Notes: a model not told the origin generated them from the letters alone. A DNA stretch of 42,744 nucleotides from Verrucomicrobiota bacterium (GCA_019239825.1 JAFAZK010000258.1:1-42744), one strand, 5' to 3'; positions 7,809 through 15,273 are shown, counted from the stretch's first letter. Numbers and translations: made by a program.

Positions 7809-8329
7809 CGATAGGCTGCCGCAACCGCGACGTATTTCGCGGCCATCCTCGGTAACGTTGCGATTTCTTCGGCCCTCAGAGATCGGATTACTTTGCCCGG
7901 GGAACCCAGTATTAACGAGCCGGGCGGGACCTTGGTGCCTTTAGTGACTAATGTGTTGGCCCCAATAATCGAGTCGGAACCAATCTCTGCACCGTCGAGG
8001 ATGATTGCACCCATGCCGACTAACACGCGATCGCCGACGCGGCAGGCGTGAATCACAGCTCGATGTCCGCAGGTAACATCATCGCCGATCCGCACGGGGT
8101 AGTCGTCGGCCACGTGAAGGATACAACCATCTTGAATATTGGTGCGCCGGCCAACCACGATTTCGTTAATGTCAGCCCGAACGACCGCCTGAAACCAGAT
8201 GCTGGAATGCTCGTCGATAGAAACTGCGCCGATTACATCCGCGGTTCGAGCCACGAAGACTGACGGCGCAAGTTTGGCCTGTTTGGGAAGAAACCGCTGC
8301 CAACTAGTGAATTCCTCTTTCTCGACCAT
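7775..8329 (-). CDS. Gamma-class carbonic anhydrase-like hexapeptide protein
   Basis: 184 residues forming a left-handed beta helix of hexapeptide repeats, as in the YrdA/PaaY/CaiE-related gamma carbonic anhydrases (usually 170-190 residues). Visible hallmarks: WFQAVVRADINEIVVGRRTNIQDGCILH, then GDDVTCGHRAVIHACRVGD and GMGAIILDGAEIG. The three zinc-ligand histidines of the family are present in LHV, GHR and IHA. It may hydrate CO2 or act as an acyl-transfer relative; sequence alone does not decide. The extreme C-terminus (SSPDARSNDK) is encoded by the repeat cap motif and the first heptamers and closely resembles the SPEARS tail of the unrelated BrkB protein. Upstream on its strand is a long non-coding gap shared with HU. 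Confidence 0.88.
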   Translation of the reverse strand: MVEKEEFTSWQRFLPKQAKLAPSVFVARTADVIGAVSIDEHSSIWFQAVVRADINEIVVGRRTNIQDGCILHVADDYPVRIGDDVTCGHRAVIHACRVGDRVLVGMGAIILDGAEIGSDSIIGANTLVTKGTKVPPGSLILGSPGKVIRSLRAEEIATLPRMAAKYVAVAAAYRSSPDARSNDK

Positions 8330-8706
8330 AGGGCGGGTAAGCTTAGATTTAGTTAGTCGCTACTAGCCTCGGACGCCAGTCCTCGCCGCTCTTGGATTCT
8401 TACAAGCAGAATTATCGAAGCGCAGATCGGGTGGCGCCATAAATCCTAGACTGGTCAGTATAGTTAAATTGAGGCGCACGGAAACAGTGATGGCAAGCGA
8501 GCTTCTGCACCAGAACAACCAAGTTCGCCCTCTGGAGATGATTTGGCCCAATCCGTAAGAAAAAAAGCGATTTCCAGCCATAAAACGGTGGTTCTGGATT
8601 GACAAAACGACTCGATTCCGATGAAAAAAGGGAAACCGTGGGCGTGTGCGCTCAGCGGCCCTGACAGGTGGTCTAGGAGCCGATTCCAATCCAGCCATCC
8701 ATATTC
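8330..8706. other. Non-coding interval between carbonic anhydrase and HU genes
   Basis: About 377 bases upstream of both divergent genes. No convincing gene is seen; the one open frame on the minus strand (8363-8698) has no family resemblance and atypical composition. A TTGACA at 8599-8604 lacks a good -10 partner. The HU promoter and 5' leader must lie here, and the length would allow a structured leader, but I see no strong hairpin. Confidence 0.5.
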
Positions 8707-8982
8707 ATGAACAAAGTAGAGCTAGTCGAAGCGGTTAAGAAGCAGCTCGGTTCCGAAACGAGCAAAGCCGACGCTGAAAAAGCGGTTACGGCTGTAATTC
8801 ATTCAATTAAGGCGGGTGTAAAGAAAGACAAGATGGTTCAACTCGTCGGTTTCGGGACGTTCAAGGTGGTGGAGCGGAAGGCGCGAAAGGGAGTAAATCC
8901 AAAGACGCTGCAGCAGATTAGAATACCGAAATCAAAGACCGTAAAGTTTGTTCCCGGAAAGGATTTTAAGACAAAAGTTTAG
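8707..8982 (+). CDS. hup: HU family DNA-binding protein
   Basis: 91 residues, the normal length for HU/IHF. It starts MNKVELVEAV, has the dimerisation helices, then GFGTFKVVERKARKGVNPKT, the conserved turn and the arm that inserts into the minor groove, ending VKFVPGKDFK. The usual proline of the arm tip region appears within RIPKSKTVKF. HU homodimers bend and compact DNA and help replication and recombination. No Shine-Dalgarno sequence is evident before the ATG. An intrinsic terminator follows 45 bases after the stop, so the gene is monocistronic. In a genome this rich in palindromes HU is also a natural binder of cruciform and hairpin DNA, but that link is only a suggestion. Confidence 0.95.
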   Translation: MNKVELVEAVKKQLGSETSKADAEKAVTAVIHSIKAGVKKDKMVQLVGFGTFKVVERKARKGVNPKTLQQIRIPKSKTVKFVPGKDFKTKV

Positions 8983-9026
8983 GCTAAAATGGGGACGTTA
9001 GGGAGTTGGTTTCCCCCCCGTGACCG

Positions 9027-9070
9027 AGAAAACCCGTTTGGCCCCCGTGCCGAACGGGTTTTCTTCCTTT
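9027..9070 (+). terminator. Intrinsic terminator after HU
   Basis: Stem AAAACCCGTT (9029-9038) pairs with AACGGGTTTT (9053-9062), extended inside by GGC/GCC, and is followed by CTTCCTTTT. The position 45 bases after the HU stop fits. Confidence 0.8.
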
Positions 9071-9088
9071 TAGCGACAACCACAAAGC

Positions 9089-9312
9089 GAAAAATCTCAC
9101 GCAAAGACGCAAAGGCGCAAAGAAAAGAAACAAATTGGGCCAGCGTGATAAACAGGTGGCTGCCCTCACACCACATTTTTTTCCATCAACCAGCCAGCCA
9201 TAAATTGAAGCCTGGCAAACGCTCAGAATTCTGTTATTAGCAAAATCTTTCTGAGCCGGCCTAAAGCCTCACTCTTTTCTTTGCGCCTTTGCGTCTTTGC
9301 GTGAGATTTTTC
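9089..9312. repeat. Family F: 38-base inverted octamer arrays flanking 146 bases
   Basis: The left arm (9090-9127) carries CGCAAAGA, CGCAAAGG, CGCAAAGA octamers after AAAAATCTCA; the right arm (9274-9311) is its perfect reverse complement over 38 bases. The enclosed 146 bases carry no gene. A single related arm with CACAAAGA units occurs upstream of the solute-binding protein gene (about 5836-5870). The shape is that of a non-autonomous foldback element. Confidence 0.8.
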
Positions 9313-9363
9313 CGAGCCTTTTGGTTGCGGCTTTGCCCGCGTTGTGAGCTTTTCTAATCACAA

Positions 9364-10848
9364 ATGTCGAACGTGATACTGGCTGCGTCGGAGATGCAGG
9401 AGCTGGAACAGCGCGCCTTTGCGGAGGGGGTTGACCAGGAAGGCTTGATGGATTTGGCAGGGATCGGCATCGCACGGGAGATCATTCGCCGTGAAAGCCG
9501 CCGAGGAATTTGCATTCTTTATCTCGGCAAAGGAAACAATGCCGGTGACGCTCTGGTAGTCGGGTCAGTTTTACAGAATGCCGGGTGGTCTATTTTGGTC
9601 CGATTGAGTGATCCTCCGGAGAAGTTAGGGCCGTTGCCTCGCAAGAAGTTGCGTGCCTTCGGGTCTGCTCCGCGCCCCTTCCAAGGCGACGGCGCCAGCA
9701 TTTCGCGGGAGCTACCCGTGATTTTGGTAGACGGCATCCTGGGCATCGGTTCTCGGCCTGATCTTCGCTCCGGACTCAAAGCGATGACCCAAGAGATGAA
9801 TCATTTGCGGTCCTCTTTGCGCGCGAGAACGTATGCCGTCGATGTACCGACTGGAGTGACCGAGGAGGGTGTCGACGCTGATGCTGTGATCGCGGACCTC
9901 ACGGTTACGATCGGCTTTCCGAAGAAGTGCCTTTTTCGGGATGATGCGACTAACTTGGTCGGCAAGATTCACTGTATCGCTCTGGACGCTCTCACTGAGC
10001 GTTTCGAGGCCGACGACCGTCGTGACCGGTTCATCGGCGCTGACGATCTTCGCCCGCTGGTCCCTAGACGTAAGTTCGACTCACATAAAGGTGATTTCGG
10101 GCGGATCGGAATCGTCGCCGGTTCTTTGGGCTTTGTTGGCGCCGGTGTGCTTTGTTCCTTATCCGCGGTGAGGGCCGGCGGCGGGTTAGTAACGCTTTAT
10201 ACGATGGCGGACGACAGCTACCCGTTGCTGGCCGTTAAAGCAGCGCCTGAGGTGATGGTAAAACCCATTCACGACTACCGGCAAGTGCTCGACGATCGAT
10301 TAACGGCGATCGCAATTGGGCCCGGTCTCGGAACGGCACATGAGACTTCAGTCTTGGACATCATCCGAGATTTCGAAGGTCCGATGGTGGTGGATGCAGA
10401 TGCCCTGAACATTGTTTCTCACCAAATCGATACCCTGACGAAGGTTGGGGGACCGCGCCTGCTGACGCCGCATCCAGGCGAGATGAATCGGCTTTGGCCA
10501 AGCAGCACGGACAGGGTTGAGACCGTGCGCGCTTTTACCAACCAATTTGAGATTACGCTTCTGCTCAAGGGTGCGCGCACCTTGATTGGACAGAGAGCGA
10601 AACCCTTGTGTTACAACTCAACCGGCACTCCCGGAATGGCAACGGGTGGATCCGGAGACGTTCTTACCGGTGTGTGTGGAGCGCTGCTCGGCCGGCATTT
10701 GGAACCCTACGATGCCGCCAGGCTCGGCGCGTGGCTTTGCGGGCGGGCTGCAGAGCTGGCCCTGGAATCCGAGTCGGAGGAGTCGATGCTCCCCAGTGAT
10801 ACGCTTAGATATCTCGGCGCGGCATTTAAGGAGTTGAGGGAAGGATAG
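9364..10848 (+). CDS. nnr: Bifunctional NAD(P)H-hydrate epimerase / ADP-dependent NAD(P)H-hydrate dehydratase
   Basis: 494 residues, the usual size of the fused two-domain enzyme. The N-terminal YjeF_N domain (about 1-215) has the nucleotide-loop motif GKGNNAGDALV and VDVPTGV, and epimerises damaged (R)-NAD(P)HX. The C-terminal ribokinase-like domain (about 225-494) has AIAIGPGLG, MVVDADALN, RLLTPHPGEM and the catalytic GTPGMATGGSGDVLTG, and dehydrates (S)-NAD(P)HX at the expense of ADP. Together they repair hydrated nicotinamide cofactors in the cytoplasm. The gene stands alone: upstream is the family F repeat, and a family A repeat begins 12 bases after the stop. Confidence 0.93.
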   Translation: MSNVILAASEMQELEQRAFAEGVDQEGLMDLAGIGIAREIIRRESRRGICILYLGKGNNAGDALVVGSVLQNAGWSILVRLSDPPEKLGPLPRKKLRAFGSAPRPFQGDGASISRELPVILVDGILGIGSRPDLRSGLKAMTQEMNHLRSSLRARTYAVDVPTGVTEEGVDADAVIADLTVTIGFPKKCLFRDDATNLVGKIHCIALDALTERFEADDRRDRFIGADDLRPLVPRRKFDSHKGDFGRIGIVAGSLGFVGAGVLCSLSAVRAGGGLVTLYTMADDSYPLLAVKAAPEVMVKPIHDYRQVLDDRLTAIAIGPGLGTAHETSVLDIIRDFEGPMVVDADALNIVSHQIDTLTKVGGPRLLTPHPGEMNRLWPSSTDRVETVRAFTNQFEITLLLKGARTLIGQRAKPLCYNSTGTPGMATGGSGDVLTGVCGALLGRHLEPYDAARLGAWLCGRAAELALESESEESMLPSDTLRYLGAAFKELREG

Positions 10849-10859
10849 GGGACACGGCC

Positions 10860-11140
10860 TGGAGGGGAGCCGCTTTTAATGGTTGCGCGAACAAGAGCGC
10901 GACCTTGCCGAAAATCGTGACAAGACCCAACGGGATGCAACAGGCGGCTCCCGGAAATTACCCAGGACGTGAATTCGCCCTGCAGTGGCGATCTTTGAAC
11001 CCGACGAATCCGTCATGCTCGTGGCGGCGTCAGGGGCCGTTCGCGGGAGCCGCCTGTTTAAAACGCCTGCAGCCTGAGATCGACGTCGGGTTTCAGACAC
11101 ACGCGATCGACTGACCACGGGCGAAAGCGGCTCCCCTCCA
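10860..11140. repeat. Family A element, copy 1 (double hairpin, 281 bases)
   Basis: Outer arms TGGAGGGGAGCCGCTTTT (10860) and GAAAGCGGCTCCCCTCCA (ending 11140) are inverted. Inner arms CAACAGGCGGCTCCCG (10938) and CGGGAGCCGCCTGTTT (11044) are also inverted. Because the outer GGGAGCCGC also pairs with the inner GCGGCTCCC, each half folds alone, giving two facing hairpins like a REP doublet. It fills the gap between nnr and the sigma-factor gene, which are convergent. Confidence 0.88.
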
Positions 11141-11171
11141 TGCTGTTGCGTCGCGGCCTCGCCCTACCAAT

Positions 11172-11783
11172 CTACTCCAGATACTTCGCCAGCCTCTCTC
11201 TTAGCTCGGCGCGTGCCCTGAACAGGATGCTCTTAACCGCCGGTACTGTTGTCCGCATCACCCGGGCGATTTCTTCGTACGGCATCTCCTCGTATCGCCG
11301 CAGAATGATGGCCATCCGTTGCGATTCGGGCAATTGGTTAATGGCTGCCTGAATTGCGGATTGGAGCTCTTCTTCCAGCAAGGCCTGATCTGGTTCATGA
11401 GCGGTACGCTCAGCCGGCTCCGACAGGTCATCGGTGGGTTCGGCGAAATGTTTTCTTCGCCGCATTTCGTTAAAGACGAGGTTGCGCGTGATTCTGAATA
11501 GCCAAGTCGTGAATTTAGCCTTTGGCGTATACCGTTGAGCGGATTTCCACACGCGAATGAAAACTTGTTGGGCCAGGTCTTCGGCTTCCGTGTCAGAACC
11601 GAGCATCTTGCTGATTGTGCCAATCACCCGCGCTTGATGTGCCTCGACGAGCAAACGGAAAGCGTCCATATCGCCCTCCTTGATTCGCTGCATCCATTCA
11701 ATCTCCGGTTGGACCGGCTCGGCAGTGGGCAGCAAATCGTCAGCTAGTCTACTGTCTCGCATAGGGCGTTGGGGGAGGCTCAT
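11172..11783 (-). CDS. ECF-type RNA polymerase sigma factor
   Basis: About 203 residues from the ATG at 11783; a TTG three codons upstream and an ATG at 11762 are alternatives. Region 2 is clear (FRLLVEAHQARV, then AEDLAQQVFIRVWKSA and TTWLFRITRNLVFNEMRRRK), as is region 4 with its helix-turn-helix (LPESQRMAIILRRYEEMPYEEIARVMRTTVPAVKSILFRA). It would direct RNA polymerase to an extracytoplasmic or stress regulon. Usually an anti-sigma gene follows in the same operon; here the next thing downstream is a family A repeat and then a convergent gene, so no anti-sigma partner is visible. The N-terminal about 25 residues are low in conservation. Confidence 0.92.
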   Translation of the reverse strand: MSLPQRPMRDSRLADDLLPTAEPVQPEIEWMQRIKEGDMDAFRLLVEAHQARVIGTISKMLGSDTEAEDLAQQVFIRVWKSAQRYTPKAKFTTWLFRITRNLVFNEMRRRKHFAEPTDDLSEPAERTAHEPDQALLEEELQSAIQAAINQLPESQRMAIILRRYEEMPYEEIARVMRTTVPAVKSILFRARAELRERLAKYLE

Positions 11784-11815
11784 GGTATGCAAATACTGGC
11801 TTCAGGCAACGAATT

Positions 11816-12216
11816 AACCGCATATGGGAACCGCGAATCGACCCGAATGAAAACCGCGAATGGCTGCGAAATGATTCGGAAGGGAACCAAACCCGAACCG
11901 CAGATGGGCGCAGATTTACCTAGAGGATATCGAATTCGGCTACGGTTCATGCAAAACTGAGAGTCGTAGATCTCTGGCGATATTCATGTGTTTTTCAGGT
12001 AAAGCCAGTTCGGCGATCCTCGAAGGTACGGCCTGCAATTGGGAAAAGTTCCTGAGACGAACCGGGGAAGTACATCCAGCTGCGCAAATCTGCGGTTGGT
12101 CTTTCCCTTTGTCAGAAAACTTTATTCACGTCAATTCGTGTCCATTCGCAGTTAGTTTTCATTTTGGTATCCATTCGCGGTTTAATTTCGTATTGACGTC
12201 CATTCGCGGTTAAGGT
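11816..12216. repeat. Family G: inverted CCGCGAATGG-type arrays upstream of mqnE
   Basis: The left part (11816-11920) contains AACCGCGAATCGA, AAAACCGCGAATGGC and AACCGCAGATGGGCGCAG units. The right part (12121-12216) contains the reverse: TTCGTGTCCATTCGCAG, GTATCCATTCGCGGTTT and GACGTCCATTCGCGGTTAA. About 200 bases lie between. A lone arm of the same family appears at about 36468-36494. This occupies the divergent interval between the sigma-factor and mqnE genes (about 440 bases, otherwise without a gene) and ends only 8 bases before the mqnE start, so it supplies the mqnE ribosome-binding region (TAAGG). Confidence 0.8.
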
Positions 12217-12223
12217 TGCTGGT

Positions 12224-13387
12224 GTGAATGCAGTGTGCCAAACTCAGATTGTGAAAAGTTTCACAAAGTCGCGCTTGGTTTCGAGATCGCTTTCTCATCT
12301 GTACGAAAAAGTTGTCACCGGTGAGAGGATTACTGAAGAGGACGCCGTTACGCTATTTCGTTCAGGAGACCTGAATTCATTGGGGCAAATCGCGAGCATC
12401 ATCCGCCGGCGCAAAAATGCTAACCGGGCGACGTACATTCTTAATCGCTACATCAATTATTCCAATATCTGCGTTCTCTCCTGTCAATTCTGTGCTTTTG
12501 GCGCGCGTAAGCGGGATCCTCACGCCTTTGAAATGGCGATCTCCGAAATTGAGACCGCTACCGCGGGCTCGCTGCAGCAGGGGGTTACCGAGGTGCACAT
12601 GGTGGGAGGACTCCATCCTACTTTGCCTGGCGAATGGTATATCAAACTTCTCGAAACGCTCCGCGCACTCGATCCCAACCTTCATATTAAAGCTTTCACT
12701 GCGATTGAAGTCCGGCACTTGGCCGAGAGGATCTTCAAGCTTCCTATTCGGGAGACGCTCGAGAGACTGCGCCGGGCCGGCTTAAATTCATTGACTGGGG
12801 GAGGCGCCGAAATATTCGATCCAGTTGTGCGCGATCGGATTTGTCGCGGGAAAGAAACCGCCGAGGAGTGGAAAGAGGTGCATCGGATCTGGCACGGCAT
12901 GGGTGAGCGAAGCACGTGTACCATGCTCTTCGGGCACATCGAGACAATCGAGCAGCGGGTGGATCATCTTCGTCAGCTCAGAGAGCTGCAGGATGAAACC
13001 CATGGCTTTACCGGGTTCATCCCTTTTTCGTTTGTTCCGGAAACAACGGAGCTCAAGCATATCCGGGCTGCTTCGGCCGTAGACCAGCTGCGGACGTTAG
13101 CGGTAAGCCGGATTTATCTAGACAATTTCGATCATCTGACGGGCTACTGGATCGCCCTGACTCTACCCGTGGCGCAGCTTTCGCTCGCCTACGGGGTAGA
13201 CGACCTCCACGGCACCTTAAAGGAAGAGAAGATCTTTCATATGGCCGGGTCAAAGACACCACAGGAACAGACCGTAGAGACGCTGGAACGAACCATCCGC
13301 GAGGCGGGCTTTGAGCCTTTGCAAAGGGACAGCTATTACCGTCCGATGGTCCGTGAGCAGAAAGAGGCAGGCGCAGCGGTAGCCTAG
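12224..13387 (+). CDS. mqnE: Aminofutalosine synthase (radical SAM), menaquinone biosynthesis
   Basis: 387 residues from a GTG codon with AAGG eight bases upstream. The radical-SAM cluster motif is CVLSCQFC (CxxxCxxC). The rest follows MqnE rather than MqnC: VHMVGGLHPTLP, IKAFTAIEVRHLAERI, GLNSLTGGGAEIFDP, STCTMLFGHIET, RLRELQDETHGFTGFIPFSF. MqnE couples the MqnA product (3-enolpyruvoyl benzoate) to the adenosyl group of SAM, giving aminofutalosine in the futalosine route to menaquinone. The other mqn genes are not in the window, so the pathway is scattered. It implies menaquinone as the quinone, which suits the menaquinone-linked formate dehydrogenase type encoded at 24840. A family A repeat begins 26 bases after the stop. 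Confidence 0.9.
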   Translation: MNAVCQTQIVKSFTKSRLVSRSLSHLYEKVVTGERITEEDAVTLFRSGDLNSLGQIASIIRRRKNANRATYILNRYINYSNICVLSCQFCAFGARKRDPHAFEMAISEIETATAGSLQQGVTEVHMVGGLHPTLPGEWYIKLLETLRALDPNLHIKAFTAIEVRHLAERIFKLPIRETLERLRRAGLNSLTGGGAEIFDPVVRDRICRGKETAEEWKEVHRIWHGMGERSTCTMLFGHIETIEQRVDHLRQLRELQDETHGFTGFIPFSFVPETTELKHIRAASAVDQLRTLAVSRIYLDNFDHLTGYWIALTLPVAQLSLAYGVDDLHGTLKEEKIFHMAGSKTPQEQTVETLERTIREAGFEPLQRDSYYRPMVREQKEAGAAVA

Positions 13388-13412
13388 AGAGGCGTATCCG
13401 CGGGCAGAGCCC

Positions 13413-13695
13413 CTGGAGGGGAGCCGCTTACGCCAGTAGCCAGTCGAGCGTGCTTGTCCGAAACCTGACGTCGTTCTGAGGCTGCAGGTTTTACAAGCAG
13501 GCGGCTCCCGCAAACGGTCCCTGATGCCGCCACGAACGTGGCGTGTCCGTTCGGTTCAAAGATCGTCACGACGGGGTGAATTCACGCCCTGGGTAATTCG
13601 CGGGAGCCGCCTGCTGCCGTTCGTCAGATAGTGTCACGGTTTTCGGCGTGATCACGGTATTGGTCGCGCAACAATTTAAAGCGGCTCCCCTCCAG
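13413..13695. repeat. Family A element, copy 2 (double hairpin, 283 bases)
   Basis: Outer arms CTGGAGGGGAGCCGCTT (13413) and AAAGCGGCTCCCCTCCAG (ending 13695). Inner arms AGCAGGCGGCTCCCGC (13497) and CGCGGGAGCCGCCTGCT (about 13599). Spacing and size match copy 1 closely although the loop sequences are unrelated. Confidence 0.88.
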
Positions 13696-13782
13696 ACGCT
13701 GGGTAATGCCACGATTTTTCGTGTGACGATGGCGCGGGTTTGGTAGCAACCAAAGCAGGCCTCCTCTCGCTCTCCCTCCACC

Positions 13783-13849
13783 GGCAAAATTTGCCCCTTT
13801 CCAAACGGAAAGTTTTGCAAATGCCATCCTGCACCCGGCAAAAATTGCC
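13783..13849. promoter_or_regulatory. Pair of 13-base palindromes 54 bases apart
   Basis: GGCAAAATTTGCC (13783-13795, perfect around its central base) and GGCAAAAATTGCC (13837-13849). Centre-to-centre spacing is 54 bases, about five helical turns. They precede the flgN-like/csrA pair by about 200-270 bases, with no other gene in between. Candidate dimeric-repressor operators; no regulator is identified. The remainder of 13696-14053 shows no gene. Confidence 0.3.
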
Positions 13850-14053
13850 TACCATTTTGATGGGCGTGACTCCGAGAAGAAACCAAAATAAAAATTTAAG
13901 AGACTGATAATGAGGAGGATAGGATCGCAAATGGCATTGGAGACCGGCGTCGTGGCATAGTGGGTGCTATTGGCAGTCGCAGGACGAAAAATACACTCAG
14001 ATGTTTACAACGCCATTTAAACCCCTGGTCCTGATTGTTCTGGCGTAACTGCG

Positions 14054-14458
14054 ATGGATACTCATTCAGAGTGGGACCAATTAGTGAATGCACTGCGGGA
14101 AGAATTGCAGGAAAAGGGCGGACTACTCCAATTTCTTAATCAGCAGACCGAAGTGCTCTATCTGCGTCTTCCGGATGAAAATAGGAGACTTGAAGAACAG
14201 ATCCGGACGCAGATTCTCGTGGCATCGGGTTGTACCCGCAAACGCGAGCTTATACTTAGGGAGATCGCATCCCATATGGATTTAGCAGATGGCAACAATC
14301 CTTCGGAAATCGTTGTTAGATTTCCGGAGTACGTACAGCCGCTGCTAGAAGCATTGTTCAGCGAAGTCGAACGGCTTAGTGGACGTATGGAAGAAAGGTT
14401 GAAGCAAAACCAACAGTTGAAGACGCGCTTTTTTTCCGAGTCAGCGTCCGCGGTGTAA
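14054..14458 (+). CDS. FlgN-like chaperone / coiled-coil protein
   Basis: 134 residues, largely helical, with charged heptad-like stretches (WDQLVNALREELQEKGGLLQFLNQQTEVL) and a second helical part ending VERLSGRMEERLKQNQQLK. Size, helical make-up, LIxxLREELxxxGxLLxxLxxQTxxL pattern and position just before csrA fit FlgN, the cytoplasmic export chaperone for flagellar hook-filament junction proteins; csrA commonly sits near flgN, flgK, flgL and fliW. No flagellar gene is visible here, however, so the flagellar reading rests on weak similarity and on gene order. It could be a co-opted or relic chaperone. The csrA gene starts 60 bases downstream on the same strand. Confidence 0.5.
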   Translation: MDTHSEWDQLVNALREELQEKGGLLQFLNQQTEVLYLRLPDENRRLEEQIRTQILVASGCTRKRELILREIASHMDLADGNNPSEIVVRFPEYVQPLLEALFSEVERLSGRMEERLKQNQQLKTRFFSESASAV

Positions 14459-14518
14459 GAAACCTCTAGTGTCTAACGACAAGCTGAACAGAAAAGACAA
14501 AGTAGAAAGCAAAAAAGG

Positions 14519-14764
14519 ATGCTAATTCTGTCAAGAAAAGTGAATGAAGGTATCGTAATCGGCGATAACATTCACATTAAAGTTACTCGGATCGACGGCG
14601 ATGCCGTTAAGATCGGAATTGAGGCCCCGAAAGAGATCCCGATTTTCCGGACTGAAATCTACCAAACGAACCATCGGTTGGTTCGGAATAAGACCGAGGG
14701 TGCGACCGCGCTCCCGACCCGGACCGACGTCGTTCGGCTAGAGGAAAAGGCCACGGCGGTTTAA
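14519..14764 (+). CDS. csrA: Carbon storage regulator CsrA
   Basis: 81 residues. The N-terminal CsrA core is unmistakable: [18 protein letters not shown], then [28 protein letters not shown]. The RNA-binding residues near the start (L4, R6) and the later GIEAP and RTEIY region are present. CsrA dimers bind GGA-containing loops at mRNA leaders to block translation. The C-terminal about 25 residues ([20 protein letters not shown]) are variable, as in the family. GG directly abuts the ATG, inside AAAAAAGGATG, giving an AAGGA CsrA-type target overlapping the start and no normally spaced ribosome-binding site; self-repression is plausible. Probably co-transcribed with the FlgN-like gene. Confidence 0.95.
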   Translation: MLILSRKVNEGIVIGDNIHIKVTRIDGDAVKIGIEAPKEIPIFRTEIYQTNHRLVRNKTEGATALPTRTDVVRLEEKATAV

Positions 14765-14826
14765 AGCTCGCAAGTTTATGCTTGCAGTTGTACGGCGCGC
14801 GGCTTCATTCGAGATCCTGGTCGCGC

Positions 14827-14911
14827 GCCGATGTGGCGGAATGGCAGACGCAACGGACTTAAAATCCGTTGGATCGAAAGGTCCGTGCGGGTTCGAGTCC
14901 CGCCATCGGCA
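14827..14911 (+). tRNA. tRNA-Leu (UAA anticodon)
   Basis: An 85-base class II tRNA. Acceptor stem GCCGATG (14827-14833) pairs with CATCGGC (14904-14910), discriminator A at 14911. Anticodon stem-loop ACGGA-CTTAAAA-TCCGT gives UAA. A variable arm (TGGATCGAAAGGTCC region) and a T arm with GGTTCGAGTCC are present. CCA is not encoded. It lies just after csrA and before a strong terminator. Confidence 0.96.
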
Positions 14912-14970
14912 AACCGGTTTGGACTTTGGGTTGTAGATTATAGTTTGTAAATTTGGTTTTGGTTTCGGCG

Positions 14971-15016
14971 GCAGCAGAAGATTCGGTTTTCCGAATCTTC
15001 TGCTGCTCTCTTTTTT
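14971..15016 (+). terminator. Strong intrinsic terminator after tRNA-Leu
   Basis: Perfect 16-base stem GCAGCAGAAGATTCGG (14971-14986) with its complement (14991-15006), a TTTT loop, then TCTCTTTTTT. It ends transcription of tRNA-Leu and possibly of csrA. Confidence 0.92.
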
Positions 15017-15054
15017 GGGAAAGGAATTATAAAAGGATTGACCAGATCAGCCAC

Positions 15055-15269
15055 TTTGGTGGCGCGAGGCTCCCGAATGAGTGACGGTTGATGCGAAGAG
15101 TTTGTTGTTGATCGGCCGAAAAGCGGTTTTAGGCCGTTAGATGCGCCGAGCCGTGGTCTATCACTGGGCCACGGCTCGGCGCATTATTCGGCGTTGAGCA
15201 TCTGCAGCAGGCCTCGCGTTAACCGTTGGTGACCCTTTTTTGTACGTTCGGGAGCCTCGCCCCACCAAG
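15055..15269. repeat. Family B element, copy 1 (nested palindrome, 215 bases)
   Basis: Outer arms TTTGGTGGCGCGAGGCTCCC (15055) and GGGAGCCTCGCCCCACCAAG (ending 15269). The centre is a perfect hairpin GCGCCGAGCCGTGG (15143-15156) with CCACGGCTCGGCGC (15169-15182). The left outer arm has mismatches to the right one, so this copy is somewhat decayed. Confidence 0.86.
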
Positions 15270-15273
15270 AAAT

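Noticed and set aside
8599-8627. TTGACA as -35 box for HU
   Set aside because: No acceptable -10 sequence at 16-18 bases; kept only as a remark.
8363-8698. Minus-strand open frame of 111 codons between carbonic anhydrase and HU
   Set aside because: No recognisable domain, unusual composition, no ribosome-binding site, and it would occupy the whole HU promoter region.
13909-13959. Short open frame with a GAGGAG stretch upstream of the FlgN-like gene, as a leader peptide
   Set aside because: Only 17 codons, no regulatory codon run, no attenuator hairpin after it.
15054-15269. Family B elements as insertion sequences
   Set aside because: No transposase frame, no target-site duplication visible, and they are palindromic throughout.
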